DNA from: Bradyrhizobium sp. 21
Lineage (GTDB): Bacteria; Pseudomonadota; Alphaproteobacteria; Rhizobiales; Xanthobacteraceae
Direction: 5' to 3'
Assembly: GCF_023073335.1 (NCBI RefSeq)
Contig: NZ_JADPJG010000003.1
Coordinates: 285,789-349,788, forward strand
Length of the DNA stretch: 64,000 bases
Made by a program: the position numbers and the translations under genes. Of the stretch, positions 16,950-25,738 are shown piece by piece. The stretch's first letter is position 1. Each line of letters begins with the position of its first letter. Under the pieces are notes generated by a model, which did not search any database, was not told the DNA's origin, and saw only the letters and a program-made list of their open reading frames with translations.

Positions 16950-17774
16950 ATGATCGATCCACTCTACGTCGCCTCCGGTTTCGGCGTCGGCCTGCTGGTC
17001 GGAATGACCGGCGTCGGCGGCGGCTCGTTGATGACGCCGCTGCTGATCCTGCTGTTCGGCATTCATCCCTCGACCGCGGTCGGCACCGACCTGCTCTATG
17101 CCGCCGCCACCAAGACCGGCGGCAGCGTGGTGCATGGCTGGTCGCGCAGCGTGCACTGGCCGGCGGTGCTGCGGCTCGCCTGCGGCAGCCTTCCGGCGAG
17201 CGCGCTGACGCTGCTCGTGCTGTGGAAGCTCGACCTCAAGAGTGATTCCGAGCGCAATCTCGTCAACCTAGTGCTCTGCTTCGCACTGCTGCTGACTGCC
17301 ACTTCGCTGATTTTCCGCAGATCGCTCATGGAGCGCTATCGCCGGCGCCTGGAGCAGGTCGATGACCGCACCACCGCGATCGCGACGGTCGTCACCGGAA
17401 TCGTGCTCGGCGTGCTGGTCTCGATTTCATCGGTCGGCGCCGGCGCGGTCGGCGTCACCGTTCTGCTGCTGCTCTATCCGCGCCTGCCGGTGGTGACCAT
17501 CGTCGGCTCCGACATCGCCCATGCCGTCCCGCTGACGCTGATCGCCGGAATGGGGCACTGGGCGCTTGGCGACGTCGATTGGGCGCTGATGGGCGTGCTG
17601 CTGTTGGGCTCGCTGCCCGGCATCGTCGTCGGCAGCTTCAGCGCGACGCGCGTGCCCGAGACGGTGCTGCGCCTGACACTTGCCTGCGTGCTGTTCGTGG
17701 TCGCCGGCAAGATCCTGTTCGCGGAGCTGCACCTGTCCTCGGCATTCGAGACGGCGCTGGCCTGGACGCGCTGA
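16950..17774 (+). CDS. TauE/SafE (TSUP) family anion exporter
   Basis: A 274-residue membrane protein with about eight hydrophobic segments. The two family repeats are visible: GLLVGMTGVGGGSLMTPLLI with IHPSTAVGTDLLYAAATKTGG in the first half, and GVLVSISSVGAGAVGVTVLL with IVGSDIAHAVPLTLIAG in the second. TSUP proteins carry sulfite, sulfoacetate or other small organic anions across the inner membrane. The gene is single, with no regulator or catabolic gene next to it. The sulfate block is 3 kb away on the other strand, so a sulfur role is possible but not shown. Confidence 0.92.
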   Translation: MIDPLYVASGFGVGLLVGMTGVGGGSLMTPLLILLFGIHPSTAVGTDLLYAAATKTGGSVVHGWSRSVHWPAVLRLACGSLPASALTLLVLWKLDLKSDSERNLVNLVLCFALLLTATSLIFRRSLMERYRRRLEQVDDRTTAIATVVTGIVLGVLVSISSVGAGAVGVTVLLLLYPRLPVVTIVGSDIAHAVPLTLIAGMGHWALGDVDWALMGVLLLGSLPGIVVGSFSATRVPETVLRLTLACVLFVVAGKILFAELHLSSAFETALAWTR

Positions 17775-17798
17775 ACGAAAATGGCGCTCCATTCTCGC

Positions 17799-17901
17799 TG
17801 TCATCGCCCGGCTTGACCGGGCGATCCAGTACGCCGAGACGACTGTGATTGAATCGATAGGCCGCGGCGTACTGGATGCCCCGCCTTCGCGGGGCATGAC
17901 A
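17799..17901. repeat. Palindromic intergenic element, family B copy 2
   Basis: It has ends TGTCAT and ATGACA, the left hairpin GCCCGGCTTGACCGGGC, the core AGGCCGCGGCGTACTGGATG and the right hairpin GCCCCGCCTTCGCGGGGC. The right hairpin loop differs from copy 1 and matches copy 3. It separates the convergent TSUP and bdhA genes. Confidence 0.85.
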
Positions 17902-17908
17902 CAGTGCG

Positions 17909-18697
17909 TTACTCCGCGGTCCAGCCGCCGTCGATCGAGAGATTGGTGCCGGTGATCTGCGCGGCGTCGTCGCCGCACAGGAACAGCGCGAGGGCTGCGA
18001 CCTGCTCGGAGGTGACGAACTCCTTGGTCGGCTGCGCGTCGAGCAGCACGTCGTTGATGACCTGCTCGCGCGTGAGATTGCGGGCCTTCATGGTGTCGGG
18101 GATCTGCTTCTCCACCAGCGGCGTCCAGACATAGCCGGGACTGATGCAGTTGCAGGTGATCTTGCTGGTCGCGACCTCCAGCGCCACGGTCTTGGTCAGG
18201 CCGGCGATGCCGTGCTTGGCCGACACATAGGCCGACTTGAAGGGCGAGGCGACCAGCGAGTGCGCCGACGCCGTGTTGATGATGCGGCCCCAGCCCTTCT
18301 TCTTCATGCCGGGGACAGCGGCGCGAATGGCATGGAAGGCCGAGGACAGGTTGATCGCGATGATCTGGTCCCATTTCTCCGGCGGGAATTCCTCGATCGG
18401 CGAGACGAATTGGATGCCGGCATTGTTGACGAGGATGTCGACCGAACCAAAACTCTTCTCGCCGAGCGCGATCATCCCGGCGATCTCGGCCGGCTTGGTC
18501 ATGTCGGCGGGCGAATAGACCGCCTTCACGCCGAAATCGGATTCGATCTTGGCGCGCTCCTTCTCGATGTCCTCCGGCGATCCGAAGCCGTTGATGACGA
18601 CATTGGCGCCGGCGGCGGCGAAGGCGCGCGCGTAAGCGAGCCCGATGCCGCTGGTCGACCCGGTCACGACGGCGTTCTTGCCTGACAGACTACCCAT
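17909..18697 (-). CDS. bdhA: 3-hydroxybutyrate dehydrogenase
   Basis: A 262-residue SDR. It starts MGSLSGKNAVVTGSTSGIGL at an ATG preceded by AAGGAGCG, which decides the start against a much longer open frame. Features are TGSTSGIG, NNAGIQFVSPIEEFP, the INTASAHSLVASPFKSAY catalytic Ser region, YVSAKHGIAGLTKT, SPGYVWTPLVEKQIPD and the C-terminal SIDGGWTAE, all diagnostic of D-3-hydroxybutyrate dehydrogenase. It interconverts 3-hydroxybutyrate and acetoacetate with NAD in the breakdown of polyhydroxybutyrate. It follows the patatin gene with two bases between them and is surely co-transcribed with it. Confidence 0.95.
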   Translation of the reverse strand: MGSLSGKNAVVTGSTSGIGLAYARAFAAAGANVVINGFGSPEDIEKERAKIESDFGVKAVYSPADMTKPAEIAGMIALGEKSFGSVDILVNNAGIQFVSPIEEFPPEKWDQIIAINLSSAFHAIRAAVPGMKKKGWGRIINTASAHSLVASPFKSAYVSAKHGIAGLTKTVALEVATSKITCNCISPGYVWTPLVEKQIPDTMKARNLTREQVINDVLLDAQPTKEFVTSEQVAALALFLCGDDAAQITGTNLSIDGGWTAE

Positions 18698-18699
18698 AT

Positions 18700-19875
18700 T
18701 TATTCGCTCCTTGTTGGCGGGGGCGCGGTGACGTCCCCCGTGAGATCGTAGGTGACCATGGTCTCGCCGGATTGCGGCCGCTCGAGCCAGTCCTTGTGGC
18801 GCATCGACAGATGCACGTCGCGCACGCCGGCTTCCCAATGCTCGACCATGGCGACATGCGAGAAGTCGTAGTCCTTGGACGAGGATTCGTAGTTCTTGCT
18901 GCGGTAGATCAAGTGCACGACGGTAACAGTGCTTTCGCGCGATACCTTCGCAAGAAATTCCACGGACGGGTCGTTCTTGAGATAATCGGGCAATTTCGAA
19001 ATCAGGTCGCGCACGGCCCTGCGGGCGTTGTGCACCTGCTTGTTCTTGTCGGTGTTCATCCGCGTACGGCTGGAGAAGCGGATGTCCTTCTCGCGCTCGG
19101 TCGCCTCGAGCAGCGAGGTCGGCAGATCGCCGCGGGCGCTGAACAGGTCGATCTGGAAGATCAGGAGGTCGCGGTCGACCTCGGCGTCCAGCACGTAGTC
19201 GAGCGGGGTGTTGGAGGCGATGCCGCCGTCCCAATAATGCTCACCGTCGATGACGACGGACGGAAACCCCGGCGGCAGCGCGCCGGAGGCCATGATGTGC
19301 TCCGGGCCGATTTTCTTGCCGAGCTTCCTGAACTCGAAATTGTCGAAATATTTGAAGTTGCCGGAGGTGACGCCGACCGCGCCGACCGAAAGGCGTGTCT
19401 TCAAATCGTTGATACGGTCGAAATCGACCAGCCGCTCCAGCGTCTTCTTCAGCGGCGCGGTGTCGTAATAGCTCTCGGCCTGCGGGCTGCCCGGCGGCCA
19501 GAGCGGCGCGGGCGGAATGCGCGGTGTGAAGAAGCCGGGCACGCCGAAGGTCGCGATCAATGCGGCACTGGTCGAATTGAACAGCTCGCGGCTGTGATCG
19601 CTCTTGCCGATCGGCTTCCACGGCACCGGCGCGGAGACCATCTCCCAGAATTCCTTGAGCCGTTTGACGCGCGTCTGCCCTTCATTGCCGGCGATGATCG
19701 CGGCGTTGACCGCGCCGATCGAGATACCGGCGACCCATTCCGGCTCGAAGCCGGCGTGGCACAGCGACTGATAGGCGCCGGCCTGATAGGAGCCGAGTGC
19801 GCCGCCGCCCTGGAGAACCAGGACGCGTTGCGCATTCGCGGGGACTGTTGCGACTTCGGGGCTATGATTGGTCAT
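18700..19875 (-). CDS. Patatin-like phospholipase with DUF3734 tail
   Basis: A 391-residue lipid acyl hydrolase. The oxyanion loop is LQGGGALGSYQAG (20-32), the nucleophile elbow is GISIG (Gly-x-Ser-x-Gly), and the catalytic Asp lies in YWDGGIASNTP. The C-terminal third, with FSSRTRMNTDKNKQ and HLIYRSKNYESSSKDYDFS, matches DUF3734, the usual partner domain. No signal peptide is present, so it acts inside the cell. Its stop is two bases before bdhA, a pairing seen in many alphaproteobacteria, which suggests work on polyhydroxybutyrate granules or membrane lipid turnover. Confidence 0.93.
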   Translation of the reverse strand: MTNHSPEVATVPANAQRVLVLQGGGALGSYQAGAYQSLCHAGFEPEWVAGISIGAVNAAIIAGNEGQTRVKRLKEFWEMVSAPVPWKPIGKSDHSRELFNSTSAALIATFGVPGFFTPRIPPAPLWPPGSPQAESYYDTAPLKKTLERLVDFDRINDLKTRLSVGAVGVTSGNFKYFDNFEFRKLGKKIGPEHIMASGALPPGFPSVVIDGEHYWDGGIASNTPLDYVLDAEVDRDLLIFQIDLFSARGDLPTSLLEATEREKDIRFSSRTRMNTDKNKQVHNARRAVRDLISKLPDYLKNDPSVEFLAKVSRESTVTVVHLIYRSKNYESSSKDYDFSHVAMVEHWEAGVRDVHLSMRHKDWLERPQSGETMVTYDLTGDVTAPPPTRSE

Positions 19876-19953
19876 GCAGGAACAATAGCAAAAGGCGAGC
19901 CACCGTGGCGAAAGTTTCGCCGCGGGGTCAATGCATCCCGGATCAAGTCTGGC

Positions 19954-20493
19954 TTATCGGGGGTCCGTCGAGGCCAGGATCATGGTCCAGAACACCTTGT
20001 ATTTGGTGCCGGGAGCATAGCCCGCCGCTATGCCCAATTTTGTGACACCGCTCTTGAGCATGTTGGCGCGATGCGGGGGCGAGTCGCGCCAGCCGGAAAA
20101 CGCTTCCGCCAGCGTATGATAGCCGGCCGAGACGTTTTCGACCGCAACGGTCGCCGGATAGCCGCCGGCGCTGAGGCGCTTGGCCAAGGGCGCGCGGACG
20201 TCATGATCCATCTTGTTGGCCGCAGCCATGGCCTGGGACTGGGATTCGGCGAGCCGCATCAGATCGGGGTCGATCACGACGGTGCCAAGCGCGTTGTTCT
20301 GGCGGTATTGCGAGATCATGATCGCGGCCGCCTGCGCGTCGAGCTTGGCGCCCGGGACGGACATGTCGGCATACATGGTCGGCTGCTGGACCGGCGCTTC
20401 GTTGCCCGCACAGCCGGCAAGAAGCAAAGTGATGGATATCGCGGCCACAGCGCGCATGAACAGGAGCCCCCAAATCAGGGGCCGTTGTTGCAT
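19954..20493 (-). CDS. CAP/SCP-domain lipoprotein
   Basis: The protein is 179 residues from the first start; an internal ATG 12 codons on (20457, MRAVAAISITLLLAGCAG) gives a cleaner signal. LLAGC is a lipobox, so the mature protein should be acylated at Cys. The CAP domain (about 50-175) has YRQNNALGTVVIDPDLMRLA, the KMDHD and VAVENVSAG motifs, and a WRDSPPHRANML segment typical of bacterial SCP/PR1-like proteins. Its role is unknown, often linked to the envelope or secretion. It is single, between the patatin and cysA genes. Confidence 0.9.
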   Translation of the reverse strand: MQQRPLIWGLLFMRAVAAISITLLLAGCAGNEAPVQQPTMYADMSVPGAKLDAQAAAIMISQYRQNNALGTVVIDPDLMRLAESQSQAMAAANKMDHDVRAPLAKRLSAGGYPATVAVENVSAGYHTLAEAFSGWRDSPPHRANMLKSGVTKLGIAAGYAPGTKYKVFWTMILASTDPR

Positions 20494-20547
20494 ACCAACC
20501 GTGGCTGAAAGGTGAATATTGAGGAAAAATTGACCCGTTGCGCCGGC

Positions 20548-21585
20548 TCAGGCGCCCGCAAATATGCGGTAGCGGCGGGGCTCCAGGCCGACCCTGTCGC
20601 CGGCGCGCAGTTCCCGGTCGCGGGGCGCGTCGATCTCGATGGTCTCGCCGCCTGACAGGGCGACCTCCGCCCGCTGCACGGGGCCGAAATTCCGGACGTG
20701 CTGAACCGCCCCCTCGAAAGCTCCGCTGCCGGGCGGGCCGACCAGCATGTCATGTCGCCGCACGAACAGTCTTGACGCGCCAGGCGCAAGGCCGTCTGCC
20801 GCGAGCCGAAGCGCCCGGTCACCGAGCCGGATGACGCCGCTTTCGACGTGGACCGGCAGCTCGATGGATTCGCCGATGAAGCTGTGGACGAAGGCGGTCG
20901 CCGGAGTTTCGTAGACGTCGTCGGGCGAGCCGATCTGTTCGATCCTGCCCTTGTCCATCACCACGACGCGGTTGGCGACTTCCAGCGCCTCCTCCTGGTC
21001 GTGGGTAACGAAAATCGAGGTGACGTTGATCTCGTGGTGCAGCGAGCGCAGCCACCTCCGCAGCTCCTTGCGCACCTTGGCATCGAGCGCGCCGAAGGGT
21101 TCGTCGAGCAAGAGGATGCGCGGCTCGATCGCGAGCGCGCGGGCGAGCGCAATGCGCTGGCGCTGGCCGCCGGAGAGCTGGCTCGGATAGCGGTCGGAAA
21201 GCCAGTCGAGTTGCACGAGGTCGAGCAACTCCTTGACGCGCGCACGGATGGTCGCCTCGTCCTTGCGGATCGCGCGCGGCTGCACGCGAAGGCCGAAGGC
21301 GACGTTCTCGAACACCGTCATGTGGCGGAACAGCGCGTAATGCTGGAATACGAAGCCGACATGCCGTTCGCGCGCGCCCTGCGCCAGCGCATCCTCGCCG
21401 TTGAAGGCGACTTCACCGGAATCAGGCCAGTCGAGGCCGGCGATGATCCGCAGCAGCGTGGTCTTGCCGGAGCCTGACGGACCGAGCAGCGCGAGCAGCT
21501 CGCCATTATCGACCTTGAGATCGACACCGTCGAGGGCGGCAAAACTGCCGAACTTCTTGACCAGATTTTTGACTTCAATGGTCAC
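20548..21585 (-). CDS. cysA: Sulfate/thiosulfate ABC transporter ATP-binding protein
   Basis: A 345-residue ABC ATPase starting [20 protein letters not shown]. Walker A is GPSGSGKTT, the Q-loop lies in [20 protein letters not shown], the signature is [15 protein letters not shown] and Walker B is [12 protein letters not shown], followed by the switch His in [11 protein letters not shown]-terminal TOBE-like regulatory part (240-345) has VRRHDML. This matches CysA, which drives sulfate import. The gene overlaps cysW by 11 bp and ends the sulfate transporter operon. Confidence 0.95.
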   Translation of the reverse strand: MTIEVKNLVKKFGSFAALDGVDLKVDNGELLALLGPSGSGKTTLLRIIAGLDWPDSGEVAFNGEDALAQGARERHVGFVFQHYALFRHMTVFENVAFGLRVQPRAIRKDEATIRARVKELLDLVQLDWLSDRYPSQLSGGQRQRIALARALAIEPRILLLDEPFGALDAKVRKELRRWLRSLHHEINVTSIFVTHDQEEALEVANRVVVMDKGRIEQIGSPDDVYETPATAFVHSFIGESIELPVHVESGVIRLGDRALRLAADGLAPGASRLFVRRHDMLVGPPGSGAFEGAVQHVRNFGPVQRAEVALSGGETIEIDAPRDRELRAGDRVGLEPRRYRIFAGA

Positions 21586-22486
21586 TTGCGTCGTGTCCTT
21601 CGTCGAGATGATTTTCGAGAACGGTCTTCGCGATCAGCGTGATCAGCGCCAGCATCGCCAGCAGCGATGCGATCGCGAACGCCGCGACGAACTGGTATTC
21701 GTTGTAGAGAATCTCGACCAGCAGGGGCATCGTGTTGGTGTCGCCGCGGATATGGCCGGAGACGACCGAGACCGCGCCGAACTCGCCCATCGCGCGGGCG
21801 TTGCAGAGCAGGACGCCGTAGAGCACGCCCCATTTGATGTTAGGCAGCGTGACGCGGAAGAAGGTCTGCAGGCCCGAGGCCCCGAGCGAGATCGCTGCCT
21901 CCTCCTCCTGCGTGCCCTGCTCCTGCATCAGCGGGATCAGCGCGCGCGCCACGAAGGGGAAGGTCACGAAGGTGGTCGCGAGCGCGATGCCGGGCACCGC
22001 GAACAGGATCTGGATGTCGTGATCCCTCAGCCAGCTCCCGAAATAGCCCTGCGCGCCGAACAGCAGCACGAAGACAAGGCCCGAGATCACCGGGCTTACG
22101 GAGAACGGCAGGTCGATCAACGTGATCAGGAACGTCTTGCCCCGAAATTCGAATTTTGCAATCGCCCAGGCCGCGACCAAGCCGAAGACAAGATTGAGGC
22201 CGACCGAAATTGCCGCAACCAACAGCGTCAACTTGATCGCGGAAAGCGCCTCCGCCTCGGCGAGCGCGGCGAAATAGGCGAGGATTCCTTTCGAGAAGGC
22301 CTGCGCGAACACGAGGGCAAGTGGCAGCACGACGAAGACGGTGAGGAAGATCATCGCCAGCGCGATGATGACAACACGGACCGCCCTCGGCTCGGTGCGG
22401 AGGTTGTCGCGCGCCGCAGCGGCATGCGCGCGTGCCTTGGCGTCGGGGGCCGGGAGCGAGACGGAATCTGCGATCTGCATCGTCAT
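21575..22486 (-). CDS. cysW: Sulfate ABC transporter permease CysW
   Basis: A 303-residue membrane protein with six hydrophobic segments after a charged N-terminus (1-35). The EAA loop region reads [20 protein letters not shown], which contacts the ATPase, and the C-terminal half contains [20 protein letters not shown], a strong CysW landmark. It pairs with CysT to form the sulfate channel. The 3' end overlaps cysA; the 5' end lies nine bases after the cysT stop, so translation is probably coupled. Confidence 0.95.
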   Translation of the reverse strand: MTMQIADSVSLPAPDAKARAHAAAARDNLRTEPRAVRVVIIALAMIFLTVFVVLPLALVFAQAFSKGILAYFAALAEAEALSAIKLTLLVAAISVGLNLVFGLVAAWAIAKFEFRGKTFLITLIDLPFSVSPVISGLVFVLLFGAQGYFGSWLRDHDIQILFAVPGIALATTFVTFPFVARALIPLMQEQGTQEEEAAISLGASGLQTFFRVTLPNIKWGVLYGVLLCNARAMGEFGAVSVVSGHIRGDTNTMPLLVEILYNEYQFVAAFAIASLLAMLALITLIAKTVLENHLDEGHDASDH

Positions 22487-22495
22487 GGTCCGTCC

Positions 22496-23332
22496 TCAGC
22501 GCGCCGGGATCCGGCTCTGCGCCCAGCGCTGGAGTCGGTTGACGGCGAAGATGATGACAAAGGACACGACGAGCATGACCACCGCGATGGCGGTCGCGTC
22601 GGCATAGCGGAACTCGGACAGCCGGATCACGATCAGGAGCGGCGCGATCTCGGACACGTTGGGCAGATTGCCGGCGATGAAGATCACCGAACCGTATTCC
22701 CCGACGGCGCGGGCGAAGGCGAGCGCAAGCCCCGTGAGCAGCGCCGGTCCGAGCGAGGGCAGGATCACGCGAATGATGGTCTGCCAGCGGCTGGCGCCAA
22801 GACTTCCCGCGGCTTCCTCGATCTCCGGATCGAGATCCTGCAGCACCGGCTGCACGGTGCGGACCACGAAGGGAATGCCGATGAAGATCATGGCGACGAA
22901 GATGCCGAGCGGCGTGAATGCCACCTTGATGCCGAGCGCTGCGAGCGGTGCGCCCAGCCAACCCTTCTCGGCGAACAACGCGGTCAGCGCGACGCCGGCA
23001 ACCGCGGTCGGCAACGCAAAGGGCACGTCGACGATGGCATCGAACAGCCGGCGGCCGGGAAAACGATAACGCACCAGCGCCCAGACGATGATGCTGCCCA
23101 TCACCAAATTGACGCAGGCCGCCGCGAAGGCGAGGCCGAAGGAGACCCGCAGCGCGTTCAGGGTGCGTCGGCTGGAGAGAATATTCCAGAACTGCTCGGG
23201 GCTGAGCTCAAAGGATTTCAGGAACAGGCCGGCGAGCGGAATCAGGATGATGACCGACAGCCAGGACAGCGTCAGTCCCATGGTGAGACCGAAGCCCGGC
23301 AATGTCCGGCGTCGTGCTGCGATTGCGCTCAC
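22496..23332 (-). CDS. cysT: Sulfate ABC transporter permease CysT (CysU)
   Basis: A 278-residue inner-membrane permease with six hydrophobic segments. The N-terminus reads RRRTLPGFGLTMGLTLSWLS, the middle VDVPFALPTAVAGVALTALF, and the ATPase-contact loop EIEEAAGSLGASRWQTIIRV. The late GEYGSVIFIAGNLPNVSEIA segment is diagnostic of CysT. It works with CysW, CysA and the periplasmic sulfate-binding protein whose gene ends upstream at 23369; the 36-bp spacer indicates one operon. Confidence 0.95.
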   Translation of the reverse strand: MSAIAARRRTLPGFGLTMGLTLSWLSVIILIPLAGLFLKSFELSPEQFWNILSSRRTLNALRVSFGLAFAAACVNLVMGSIIVWALVRYRFPGRRLFDAIVDVPFALPTAVAGVALTALFAEKGWLGAPLAALGIKVAFTPLGIFVAMIFIGIPFVVRTVQPVLQDLDPEIEEAAGSLGASRWQTIIRVILPSLGPALLTGLALAFARAVGEYGSVIFIAGNLPNVSEIAPLLIVIRLSEFRYADATAIAVVMLVVSFVIIFAVNRLQRWAQSRIPAR

Positions 23333-23368
23333 CAGGCCCCCTGTTTAAGCCCCGCCGACAGCGCCCGA

Positions 23369-24382
23369 TCAGTTCTTGTAGATCTGATCGAAGACGCCGC
23401 CGTCGGCAAAATGTTCCTTCTGCGCCTTGGTCCAGCCGCCGAAAAGTTCGTCGATCGTGAACAGCTCGACCTTGGCGAAGGAGCTCTCATACTTCTTGGC
23501 GATCTCGGGATCGCGCGGACGGTAAAAGTTGCGCGCCGCGATCTCCTGCCCCTCCTTGGTGTACCAGTACTGCAGGTAGGCATCGGCCGCATTACGGGTG
23601 CCTTTTTTATCGGCAACCTTGTCGACGATCGTGACCGGCGGCTCGGCGAGGATCGAGAGCGGCGGCGCGACGATCTCGAATTTCTCCGGACCAAACTCCT
23701 TCAGGGCGAGGTAGGCCTCGTTCTCCCAGGCCAGCAGCACGTCGCCGACGCCGCGCTCGACGAAGGTCACGGTCGCGCCGCGCGCACCGGTATCGAGCAC
23801 CGGCACCTGCTGATACAATTTTCCAATGAAGTCCTTGGCCTTGTCGGCCGAACCGTATTTCTTCTGCGCAAAGCCCCAGGCCGCCAGATAATTCCAGCGC
23901 GCGCCGCCCGAAGTCTTCGGGTTCGGCGTGATCACCGCGACACCCGGCTTGAGCAGATCGTCCCAGTCCTTGACGCCCTTCGGATTGCCCTTGCGCACCA
24001 GGAACACGATGGTCGAGGTATAGGGCGATGAATTCTGCGGTAGCCGCTTCTGCCAGTCGGTCGTCGTGAGGCCCTTGTTCGCGATCGCGTCGATGTCATA
24101 GGCGAGCGCGAGCGTCACCACATCGGCCTGCAACCCGTCGATCACGCTACGGGCCTGCGAACCGCTGCCGCCATGCGACTGCTTGATCTCGACGCTCTTG
24201 CCGGTTTCCTTCTGATAGGCGTTCGCGAACGCCTTGTTGAACTCGGCATAAAGTTCGCGCGTCGGATCGTACGACACGTTCAGCAGATTGATGTCTGCGG
24301 CGAGAGCCGAGCTTGCCATCAAGCCGGTAACGAGAATTCCTGCAGCGAGCGGAACGATACGGCGCATCATGTCCATCTCCAT
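23369..24382 (-). CDS. Periplasmic sulfate-binding protein of the ABC transporter
   Basis: A 337-residue protein with a signal peptide (about 1-28, ending SSALAAD); the start may be the MEMD Met or the MMRR pair four or five codons later. The mature part begins [19 protein letters not shown], the hallmark of Sbp/CysP proteins, and has [17 protein letters not shown], which forms the anion-binding site, and a [17 protein letters not shown] segment. It delivers sulfate to the CysTW permease. It is the first gene of the transporter operon and lies 111 bp after the end of cysH. Confidence 0.95.
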   Translation of the reverse strand: MEMDMMRRIVPLAAGILVTGLMASSALAADINLLNVSYDPTRELYAEFNKAFANAYQKETGKSVEIKQSHGGSGSQARSVIDGLQADVVTLALAYDIDAIANKGLTTTDWQKRLPQNSSPYTSTIVFLVRKGNPKGVKDWDDLLKPGVAVITPNPKTSGGARWNYLAAWGFAQKKYGSADKAKDFIGKLYQQVPVLDTGARGATVTFVERGVGDVLLAWENEAYLALKEFGPEKFEIVAPPLSILAEPPVTIVDKVADKKGTRNAADAYLQYWYTKEGQEIAARNFYRPRDPEIAKKYESSFAKVELFTIDELFGGWTKAQKEHFADGGVFDQIYKN

Positions 24383-24494
24383 TCACTTCGATGACGTCGA
24401 TATCAGCGAAGACCTGCAGGCATAACTCGGATTGAAACCGGCTTAAGTCAACGGAACCGGATTTTCTTGTTCGCGAGCTCGCAGCTCGACTGTG
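24383..24494 (-). promoter_or_regulatory. Spacer between cysH and the sulfate transporter operon, possible promoter
   Basis: This 112-bp spacer is less GC-rich than its surroundings and holds the palindrome GCGAGCTCGC (24474-24483) shortly after the cysH stop. The space could carry an independent promoter for the transporter. No clear -35/-10 pair was recognised, and read-through from cysG is equally possible. Confidence 0.3.
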
Positions 24495-25226
24495 CTACGA
24501 AGTCTTCATCGTGTGAATGCCGCATTCTGTCTTGGCTCGGCCGCGCCAGCGACCGGCACGCTCATCCTCGCCCTCGGTCGTACGACTGGTGCAAGGCATA
24601 CACCCGACCGACCGGAAACCGGACGCCACCAGAGGATGACGCGGCAATTTGGCGCGGGTGAAGATCGCCTCGAGTTCCTCGCGCGAGACATTGGCGAAGG
24701 GATTGAACTTCAACCGTGCGCCGTCGTGCTCGACCACCGGAATGTCGGCACGCATGCTGCCCTGAAAGCGCTTGCGGCCGTTGACCCAGGCATCGAACGG
24801 TTTCAGCGCCCGCGCAAGCGGCTCCACCTTGCGGATACGGCAGCAGGCGTCCGGATCGGAGAACCAGAGGTCGCGGTCGGGATCTTCGCGCGACAGTGTC
24901 TCCTCGGCCGGCTTGATCGAGCGGACATCCTTCAGGCCCAGCGTCGCGATCAGTGTATCGCGATAGGCCAGCGTCTCCTCGAACAGCCAGCCAGTGTCGA
25001 GGAAGATCACGGGAATCGCCGGATCGACCTCGGCCATGACCTTCAGCAGCGTCGCCGATTCCGTGCCGAACGACGACACCAGCGCGACCTTCTCGCGCCC
25101 GACCGTCTTCAGCGCAGCGGCGATGATTTCAGCGGGCGAGGCATCGCGCAAGCCACGATCGAGCTCCGCCGCCGAGGGCAGCGCAGAAACGGACGCCGAC
25201 GAAAGCTGAGGCGCTATCGCGTTCAC
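24495..25226 (-). CDS. cysH: Phosphoadenylyl/adenylyl-sulfate reductase (4Fe-4S type)
   Basis: A 243-residue enzyme reducing activated sulfate to sulfite with thioredoxin. It has the PP-loop-like SSFGTESATLLKV, FLDTGWLFEETL, the cysteine pair DACCRIRK, GCMPCT and the C-terminal catalytic ECGIH. The CC plus CxxC set binds a 4Fe-4S cluster, which marks the branch using adenylyl sulfate (APS), as opposed to the cluster-free enterobacterial PAPS enzyme. Yet an APS kinase domain is encoded in cysNC here, so both forms may be used. The GTG start overlaps the DUF934 stop (GTGA), indicating coupled translation. Confidence 0.95.
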   Translation of the reverse strand: MNAIAPQLSSASVSALPSAAELDRGLRDASPAEIIAAALKTVGREKVALVSSFGTESATLLKVMAEVDPAIPVIFLDTGWLFEETLAYRDTLIATLGLKDVRSIKPAEETLSREDPDRDLWFSDPDACCRIRKVEPLARALKPFDAWVNGRKRFQGSMRADIPVVEHDGARLKFNPFANVSREELEAIFTRAKLPRHPLVASGFRSVGCMPCTSRTTEGEDERAGRWRGRAKTECGIHTMKTS

Positions 25227-25738
25227 GTGCCGACACCTTCGGAGTGACGCAGCTGCATGCGCCGGTGCAGCGCCGTGATCCGGCCGTCGCCGGTCGGCTG
25301 GTAGAATACCGAATAGCGTTTTGCGGTCTGCATGAAGGCTTCCGCGTCGGCCTGCTTCTTGACCTCGAAGGAATCGAAGCCGGCGCGCAGCATGAACACG
25401 AACTGGTCGCGCAGGATCTGGCCCGTCGCACGCAATTCGCCGCGATAGTTGTAACGCTCGCGCAGCAGCCGCGCCTGGCTGTAGGCGCGTCCGTCGCGAA
25501 AGGTCGGGAACACCAGCGCGACGACGGTGATCCTGCCGAGATAGGGCACCAGCTCGGCGATGTCGCGGTTGTTCGGCCAGATCACGCCGATCTTGCCGGC
25601 GCGCTTGAGCAACGCATCCGCCTCGCCGACGAAGCGCTCGGCCGGCACCAGGATATCGCCGCTCTCGGGCAGCGGTGTGTCGACGGCGAGCTTGACGAAG
25701 CTGTCGTCGGCGATTTTTCCGCCGTTAACGAGTGGCAT
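25223..25738 (-). CDS. DUF934 protein of the sulfite reductase operon
   Basis: A 171-residue protein starting MPLVNGGKIADDSFVKLAVD. The middle holds GVIWPNNRDIAELVPYLGRI and the family core LVFPTFRDGRAYSQARLLRE (about 95-115), then RATGQILRDQFVFMLRAGFD. DUF934 genes are almost always between cysI and cysH in alpha- and betaproteobacteria, as here, and have been proposed to help sulfite reductase. The protein is presumably cytoplasmic and has no membrane segment or cysteine cluster. It overlaps cysI by 14 bp and cysH by 4 bp. Confidence 0.92.
   Translation of the reverse strand: MPLVNGGKIADDSFVKLAVDTPLPESGDILVPAERFVGEADALLKRAGKIGVIWPNNRDIAELVPYLGRITVVALVFPTFRDGRAYSQARLLRERYNYRGELRATGQILRDQFVFMLRAGFDSFEVKKQADAEAFMQTAKRYSVFYQPTGDGRITALHRRMQLRHSEGVGT

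Noticed and set aside
17909..19234. A longer 441-residue version of the 3-hydroxybutyrate dehydrogenase frame.
   Set aside because: The extra 179 codons lie within the patatin gene in another frame; the ATG at 18697 has an AAGGAG site and the normal protein start.
21401..24031. An 876-codon plus-strand open frame across the sulfate transporter genes.
   Set aside because: It spans several verified minus-strand genes and its translation is charged low-complexity sequence.
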